A DNA stretch of 64,000 nt, from contig CALXAH010000001.1 in the NCBI GenBank assembly GCA_944386225.1, positions 1 to 64,000 on the forward strand. Direction: 5' to 3'. The notes beneath the pieces are model-generated. The model was not told where the DNA came from. It saw nothing but the letters and a program-made list of their open reading frames with translations, and ran no database searches. The translations under genes and the position numbers were made by a program. Position 1 is the stretch's first letter; the number at the start of each line of letters is the position of its first letter. The DNA comes from an uncultured Gemmiger sp. (GTDB taxonomy: Bacteria; Bacillota; Clostridia; Oscillospirales; Ruminococcaceae). Positions 59,085 through 64,000 of this stretch are shown here, one piece after another.

Positions 59085-62051
59085 TTACGGCAGGATATAA
59101 AAGCCCCAGCTGGGCATCCAGAGCAGGCTGCGGGCCCAGCCTTCGCTGACCGGCACGCCTGCCAGTGCGGGATAGAACCAGACAAACAGCACGGCAGCCA
59201 GGGCCACCATTGCCACGGCCAGCCCGCGGGCCAGCTGCGGGCGGCGGCGTTCCAGCCGGGCCAGCCAGAGCAGCAGCGCCAGCAGCGTAAAGCCCAGGCT
59301 GGGGAAATAGTGGTACAGGAAGGTGCAGCGGGTTACCAGCACCCAGGGCAGAAGCTGGGCCAGGAACAGCACCCACACAAAGGCCCCCCGGCGGCTGCCC
59401 TTGCCGCAGAGGATGCGGCGGCCCACCGCCAGCAGCGCGGCCAGGCCGCCCCACCAGACCACCGGGTTGCCCAGCACGGCGATGCTGGCATAGGTGCCCT
59501 GGGGCAGGCCGCTGCCCATATAGTACCACACCGGGCGCAGCATCAGCGGCCAGGTGTACCAGCGGGATTCAAAGGAATGGGTGGCCACCAGCTGGCTGTG
59601 GTACCGGAACATGGACAGCTGGCATTCCCACCAGTCGGCCAGGCCGAAGGAGGGATCGCGCCACACATAGGGCAGGTAGCCGGCCAGATAGATGGCCACC
59701 GGCACCACCACAAAGAACGCCACACCACCGCCGATGGCCAGCGCGGCCTCCCGGCCGAAGCCCGGCTGCTGCTGCCGCCAGCGGGCATACAGTACCCAGA
59801 AGTAGACCACTGCCAGCCCGGCCCCGGCGTAGATGCCGGTCCACTTGCTGGCACAGCCCAGGCCGAACGCCACACCGCACAGGGCCATGGGCAGGATCGC
59901 CGCCCGCACCCCCTTCTGCAGCACCGTCTGGGCATACCAGAGCATAAAATAAGCGCCCAGCAGGATGAAGAAGGTCACATACACGTCGATGGTGGCGATG
60001 CGGCTTTGGGTGAACCGCATAAAGTCCAGCCCGAAGAGCACCGCCCCCACCAGGGCCAGCCAGGGCCGGCGGGTCAGCCGGCGGCCCAGCAGGTAGAACA
60101 GCGGCACCATCGCCGCGCCGAACAGCGCCCCGGCCACCCGCCAGCCGAAGCCGTTCATCCCGAACACCGCGATGCCCAGCATGATGAACACCTTGCCCAA
60201 GGGCGGGTGGGTGGTCTCGTAGACGCTCATCTTGTGCAGCATCTCGTAGCCGGTGCGGCCGTGGTAAATCTCGTCAAAGTACATGCTGTTGAGCTGGCTG
60301 ATGGCGTCCGGCACCAGGGCCTGCTCGTCGCACAGGGCGCTGCCGCCGCTCACCGGCAGCAGTGTACCCGTCTCATCCCGGAAGGCGATCTCCATGATCG
60401 CACCGTTCTCTACCGTCACTGTCACTTCGCCGGTGGCCGATGCGGTATAGGTGTTCCATTTGAAGGTGGTGCCGTGGCCCAGCTCCTGCTGCACCAGCAC
60501 CTGGCCGGAAGAATCGGTCACCGTCAGGCTGCCGCCGGTGGAAATGCCCGCATAGACCCAGATTTGGGACGCCTGCCCCTCCACCGTGACCGTTTCGGTG
60601 ACGGTGGTGCCGGAGGCGTCCAGCGGGTTTTCCGGCGCGGTGGTATCGCCCAGGTATACAAGGCCCAGCACCAGCGCGGCCAGGGTAAGCCCGCCCAGGG
60701 CGGCCCATTCCCATTTGGCCCAGACAGGTTGGGGGGCCGGGGCAGCCCAGACCTCCCGCCGGGGCCGCATATGGATCTGGCGCACCCGGCCGGTGAGCAG
60801 CAGCCGCCCGGCGGCCAGGGCCAGCAGCACAAAGCAGACCGTTTCGGCCAGGCCGGCAAACCGCACCAGCAGCACCGCCTGGGCGCTGGAGAGGAATTCG
60901 TCGCTGGTGCCCACGCTGGAATACACAATGGCCAGATTCAGCAGGCTGGTCAGCGACAGGCCCGCCGCCGCGCCCAGCAGCCGCCGGTCGCCCCATTTGG
61001 CGCTGGCGGCAATGGCCAGCAGCACCGCCGGGATCAGATACCGCTCATGCATCCGGTGGGACACGGTAAAGATGGCCGCCGCGTAGACCGCGGCCAGGGT
61101 CAACGGGCAGAAATGGCCCCGCCGGGCCGCCTGCCAGCCCAGCCAGCACAGGCCCAGGGTGGCCAGCACGATACCCAGGGTGCCCCACTGCTGCCAGGTA
61201 AGAGGGCCCAGACGGGTGGTCTGATCCACCCAGTTGCCGCCCAGCGCCGCCCACAGGTTGAAGCCGTTGACGGTGGCATAGGGATAGCTCTGGGAGGTGC
61301 CGAAATACTTCTGCACCAGCCAGACCGGGCTTTTGCCGCAGGCAAGCCCCGCCAGCACGGTGGGGGCCAAAGCGATCACCGCCCCCAGCGCGGTGCGGCC
61401 CAGCGCCCGCAGCCGGGCCCGGGCGTCCCGGGGCTGGCCGGGTGCGGGGATCACCGCCGGCTGCAAAAAGCAGAGCGCCAGCACCGGCCCCAGCAGCAGT
61501 GCCTGGGGCTTGAGCGCCAGGGCAAAACCGTAGGCCAGGGCCGCGGGCAGGCTGCGCCGGCGGTACAGCAGCCAGAAGCAGAGCACCAGAGGCAGCACAA
61601 ACAGCCCGTCCACCTGTTTCCAGACGGCGGTGTCAAACAGCAGCGGCGGGCAGAACGCGGCAAACGCCGCGGCCCGCAGCGCCACCCGCTTGTTGTACCG
61701 GCAGCCGCTGCCGATCCGGTATACCAGCCAGATCAGCACGCCGTCCGCCGCGATGGGCAGTGCGCAGAGCAGCAGCCGGGCCGCCCCGCCGCCCGAATCC
61801 AGGCCCAGCGCCCGGATCAGCAGGCCGGGAACCCCCAGCCAGAGCATATACAGAGGGGGATAATCCGCAAAATAATCCGGAGCGTAAAACTCAAACGGCC
61901 CCACCTCGGCCATGCGCAGCGCCCAGGCGGTAAAGCAGTTCATATCGTAGCTGTACCCTTCGGTCAGCACGACCAGCACCGCCCGCACCAGCACCGCTGC
62001 CGCCAGCACCGCCGCCAGCGGCCAGAAAATGTTGGATTTGCGTTGTTCCAT
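59085..62051 (-). CDS. Double GT-C glycosyltransferase with C-terminal PMT domain
   Basis: This 988-residue membrane protein appears to join two GT-C units. The N-terminal half (about 1-440) resembles COG5542/Gpi18-like mannosyltransferases, with SYDMNCFTAWALRMAEVGPFEFY and DYPPLYMLW plus many helices. A beta-rich soluble stretch (about 475-585) links it to a PMT-type O-mannosyltransferase half with the catalytic FDEIYH (Asp593-Glu594) and YETTHPPLGK. More than 20 helices are likely in all. It probably glycosylates exported proteins or glycans using lipid-linked mannose. ATG 62051 follows GAGGTG. Confidence 0.85.
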   Translation of the reverse strand: MEQRKSNIFWPLAAVLAAAVLVRAVLVVLTEGYSYDMNCFTAWALRMAEVGPFEFYAPDYFADYPPLYMLWLGVPGLLIRALGLDSGGGAARLLLCALPIAADGVLIWLVYRIGSGCRYNKRVALRAAAFAAFCPPLLFDTAVWKQVDGLFVLPLVLCFWLLYRRRSLPAALAYGFALALKPQALLLGPVLALCFLQPAVIPAPGQPRDARARLRALGRTALGAVIALAPTVLAGLACGKSPVWLVQKYFGTSQSYPYATVNGFNLWAALGGNWVDQTTRLGPLTWQQWGTLGIVLATLGLCWLGWQAARRGHFCPLTLAAVYAAAIFTVSHRMHERYLIPAVLLAIAASAKWGDRRLLGAAAGLSLTSLLNLAIVYSSVGTSDEFLSSAQAVLLVRFAGLAETVCFVLLALAAGRLLLTGRVRQIHMRPRREVWAAPAPQPVWAKWEWAALGGLTLAALVLGLVYLGDTTAPENPLDASGTTVTETVTVEGQASQIWVYAGISTGGSLTVTDSSGQVLVQQELGHGTTFKWNTYTASATGEVTVTVENGAIMEIAFRDETGTLLPVSGGSALCDEQALVPDAISQLNSMYFDEIYHGRTGYEMLHKMSVYETTHPPLGKVFIMLGIAVFGMNGFGWRVAGALFGAAMVPLFYLLGRRLTRRPWLALVGAVLFGLDFMRFTQSRIATIDVYVTFFILLGAYFMLWYAQTVLQKGVRAAILPMALCGVAFGLGCASKWTGIYAGAGLAVVYFWVLYARWRQQQPGFGREAALAIGGGVAFFVVVPVAIYLAGYLPYVWRDPSFGLADWWECQLSMFRYHSQLVATHSFESRWYTWPLMLRPVWYYMGSGLPQGTYASIAVLGNPVVWWGGLAALLAVGRRILCGKGSRRGAFVWVLFLAQLLPWVLVTRCTFLYHYFPSLGFTLLALLLWLARLERRRPQLARGLAVAMVALAAVLFVWFYPALAGVPVSEGWARSLLWMPSWGFYILP

Positions 62052-62082
62052 GATACACCTCACAGTCCGCACAACTGGGACA

Positions 62083-62091
62083 AGTATACCA
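62083..62091 (-). promoter_or_regulatory. Extended -10 promoter of the GT-C/PMT gene
   Basis: The minus strand reads TGGTATACT about 32 bp before the start codon; the -35 is weak. Confidence 0.55.
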
Positions 62092-62192
62092 CAAATCCCC
62101 TGCCGGGTACAGGCGAAACGGCCCGCATCCCGGCGAAAAGGCTGTGAAACTTTTTCCTGTACGCATACGAACCGGCCCGGCGTTCTATTGCA

Positions 62193-62230
62193 CAAAAAAG
62201 CGGACGGTTTCCGCAAAGGGAACCGTCCGC
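62193..62230 (-). terminator. Terminator of the Amt-PII gene
   Basis: GCGGACGGTT pairs with AACCGTCCGC and is followed on the minus strand by TTTTTT. Confidence 0.85.
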
Positions 62231-62267
62231 CCGGGCAAGAATTTGATCCTGTCGAAAACGAAACCGA

Positions 62268-63980
62268 TTATTCCACGTCCTGCAGCGCGGCGAAGTCCTC
62301 CTCGCCGGTGCGAACCTTGACTACACGCTGCACCCCGTAGACGAAGATCTTGCCGTCGCCCACGTGACCGGTGTACAGGGCTTTCTTGGCGGTTTCGATC
62401 ACAGCGTCCACCGGAATGCTGCTGACCACGATCTCCACCTTGATCTTGGGCAGCAGGGTGGCGTCCATCTCAACGCCGCGGTAATACTCGCCCGCGCCCC
62501 GCTGGATGCCGCAACCCATGACCTGGGTCACGGTCATGCCGGTAACGCCCAGCTGGTTCATGGCGGTCTTCAGTTCATCAAACCGGGACAGCCGGGCAAT
62601 GATGCTCACCTTGTACATGCCGGACGAAGCACCCGTATCGGCGGGTTCGGTGCGCACCACCGGGACGGCGGCCGCCTGCCGGCGCTCGCCGGCCTTTTCG
62701 TAATCCTCTTCGCCCAGATCGGTGTTTTCGTTCACGTCCAGCGCAGCGGACACATCGGTGATGGCAAAACCGGAGTAGGCGCTGGCCAGGCCATGTTCAT
62801 GGATATCCAGGCCGTCGATCTCCACCTCGGCGGGAACCCGCAGGCCCACCAGCTTGTCGATCACCTTGAAGATGATGGTCATGGTCACCAGCACCCACAC
62901 GGCCACCGAAGCCACACCCGCCAGCTGAACCAGCAGGAACCGGACGCCGCCGCCGTAGAACAGGCCGCCGTCGGTGGCAAACAGGCCCACGCAGATAGTG
63001 CCGAAGGCACCGCAGGCACCGTGCACCGACACCGCGCCCACGGGATCGTCGATCTTGGCAACCTTGTCAAAGAACTCCACAGCCAGCACCACCAGGATAC
63101 CGGCCATCAGGCCGATGAAGAACGCGCCCACCGGGCTGACCATATCGCAGCCGGCGGTAATGGCCACCAGGCCCGCCAGGGTACCGTTGAAGGTCATGGA
63201 GACGTCCGGCTTCTTATACCGGATCCAGGTAAAGATCATGGTGGCGCAGGTGGCAACCGCCGCGGCCATGTTGGTGTTCATGAATACCAGCGAGGCGCTG
63301 AGCATGCTTTCGTCGCTGGAAAGACTTACGGTGCTGGCGCCGTTGAAACCGAACCAGCAGAACCACAGGATAAACACGCCGGTAGCCAGCGCGGTCATGT
63401 TATGGCCGGGAATGGCGCGGGGCTTACCGTCCTTGGTGTACTTGCCGATACGGGGGCCCAGCATAGCGGCGCCGATGCAGGCGGTGATGCCGCCCACCAT
63501 ATGCACCGCGGTGCTGCCCGCAAAGTCATGGAAGCCCAGGCTGGAAAGCCAACCGCCGCCCCAGATCCAGTGGCCGGAAATGGGATAGACCACCATCGAA
63601 ATCAGCGCGCTGTACAGGCAGTAGGCCTTGAAGTTGGTGCGCTCCGCCATCGAGCCGGACACGATGGTGGCGGAGGTGGCGCAGAACACGGTCTGGAAAA
63701 TCACGTAGCACCACAGCGGCAGGGTGCCGAAATCGTAGCTGCCCCGGATCAGCGGATCCAGCCCGCCGATAAAGGCGCCCGCACCGCCGAACATCAGACC
63801 GAAGCCCACCAGCCAGTACAGCGGGGTACCGATACAAAAGTCCATCAGGTTTTTCATCAGGATGTTGCCGGTATTCTTGGCACGGGTCAGGCCTGCCTCA
63901 CAGAGTGAAAAGCCCGCCTGCATGAAAAATACCATGGCCGCACCCCATAGGGTCCACAATACGTCCGCAGAGTTATACAT
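62268..63980 (-). CDS. amt: Ammonium transporter fused to a PII signalling domain
   Basis: This 570-residue fusion has an 11-helix Amt channel (residues about 1-400) with SLCEAGLTRAKNTGNI, the pore histidine pair region (DFAGSTAVHMVGG and DPVGAVSVHGACGAFG) and the family's WFGFNGAS segment. A linker of about 50 residues follows, then a complete PII/GlnK domain starting at Met455 (MYKVSIIARLSRFDELK). Its T-loop reads GAGEYYRGVEMDATLLPK, placing Met (residue 505) at the position of the uridylylated Tyr51. The B-loop TGHVGDGKIFV is intact for ATP and 2-oxoglutarate binding. GGAGG precedes the start at the window edge. Confidence 0.95.
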   Translation of the reverse strand: MYNSADVLWTLWGAAMVFFMQAGFSLCEAGLTRAKNTGNILMKNLMDFCIGTPLYWLVGFGLMFGGAGAFIGGLDPLIRGSYDFGTLPLWCYVIFQTVFCATSATIVSGSMAERTNFKAYCLYSALISMVVYPISGHWIWGGGWLSSLGFHDFAGSTAVHMVGGITACIGAAMLGPRIGKYTKDGKPRAIPGHNMTALATGVFILWFCWFGFNGASTVSLSSDESMLSASLVFMNTNMAAAVATCATMIFTWIRYKKPDVSMTFNGTLAGLVAITAGCDMVSPVGAFFIGLMAGILVVLAVEFFDKVAKIDDPVGAVSVHGACGAFGTICVGLFATDGGLFYGGGVRFLLVQLAGVASVAVWVLVTMTIIFKVIDKLVGLRVPAEVEIDGLDIHEHGLASAYSGFAITDVSAALDVNENTDLGEEDYEKAGERRQAAAVPVVRTEPADTGASSGMYKVSIIARLSRFDELKTAMNQLGVTGMTVTQVMGCGIQRGAGEYYRGVEMDATLLPKIKVEIVVSSIPVDAVIETAKKALYTGHVGDGKIFVYGVQRVVKVRTGEEDFAALQDVE

Positions 63981-64000
63981 ACACGTTTCCTCCCTCGTTA

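Noticed and set aside
59310..62147. Plus-strand frame of about 945 codons over the GT-C/PMT gene
   Set aside because: It is antisense, rich in Gln, His and Pro, and has no family features.
1..64000. Prophage, insertion sequence, toxin-antitoxin or defence genes inside the window
   Set aside because: No transposase, integrase, capsid, restriction or toxin family was recognised; apart from the left edge the content is core chromosomal.

Overview
The window is a GC-rich stretch from a low-G+C-lineage (Bacillota) anaerobe, most likely an Oscillospiraceae/Ruminococcaceae gut bacterium of the Faecalibacterium, Gemmiger or Subdoligranulum type. The evidence is the clostridial rnfCDGEAB operon, PPi-type phosphofructokinase, XpaC/TelA genes, a Gls24-FakA-RecG block, a PQTGD sortase signal, strong AGGAGG ribosome sites and rho-independent terminators. 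The genus is an inference; no rRNA or other marker gene is present. Nearly all of the sequence is chromosomal core or housekeeping DNA with short intergenic gaps. The only clear mobile-element trace is at the left edge: bases 149-192 are the 3' half of a tRNA-Arg(CCU) gene joined to unrelated, AT-richer DNA (1-148), as expected at the distal attachment site of an element integrated in that tRNA.

Left part (0.3-19 kb). A BlaI/M56-peptidase pair has two BlaI-type operators, and its sensor ends in YD-like repeats rather than a penicillin-binding domain. A MacB-like ABC operon (ATPase, exported CARDB-type protein, FtsX-like permease) follows. It is convergent with a histidine kinase/response regulator pair. 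Next come a sortase-anchored leucine-rich-repeat protein and a dTDP-sugar operon (GT2 glycosyltransferase, rfbA, rfbD, rfbB; no rfbC). Isocitrate dehydrogenase, a CDF metal transporter, purA and a DUF896 protein complete this part.

Middle (19-36 kb). This holds queH, two XRE regulators, a palindrome-dense intergenic region, and the xpaC-telA-lemA-like-TPM operon. A HAD phosphatase is divergent from azlCD. The six-gene Rnf ion-pumping ferredoxin:NAD oxidoreductase operon contains an RnfG with two FMN-binding domains. A 42-residue membrane peptide, a GT-C glycosyltransferase and a PepV-type dipeptidase follow.

Right part (36-64 kb). Two CydDC-like ABC half-transporters, a small cysteine-rich protein and a DUF454 protein form one operon behind a perfect palindrome resembling a metal-regulator box. 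Then come an alanine:Na+ symporter, MscL with a zinc-ribbon tail, an Fe-S aldo/keto reductase, NnrD, a GT8 glycosyltransferase, a CBS protein, an orphan oligopeptide-type binding lipoprotein, Gls24-FakA-RecG and a beta-CASP nuclease. A MATE exporter follows, preceded by a leader that can fold as a terminator. The end holds a DUF4349 lipoprotein with a tyrosine phosphatase, PPi-phosphofructokinase, a giant double GT-C/PMT glycosyltransferase and an Amt-PII fusion lacking the uridylylation tyrosine. Extended -10 promoters of the form TGGTATA(A/C)T recur across the window.
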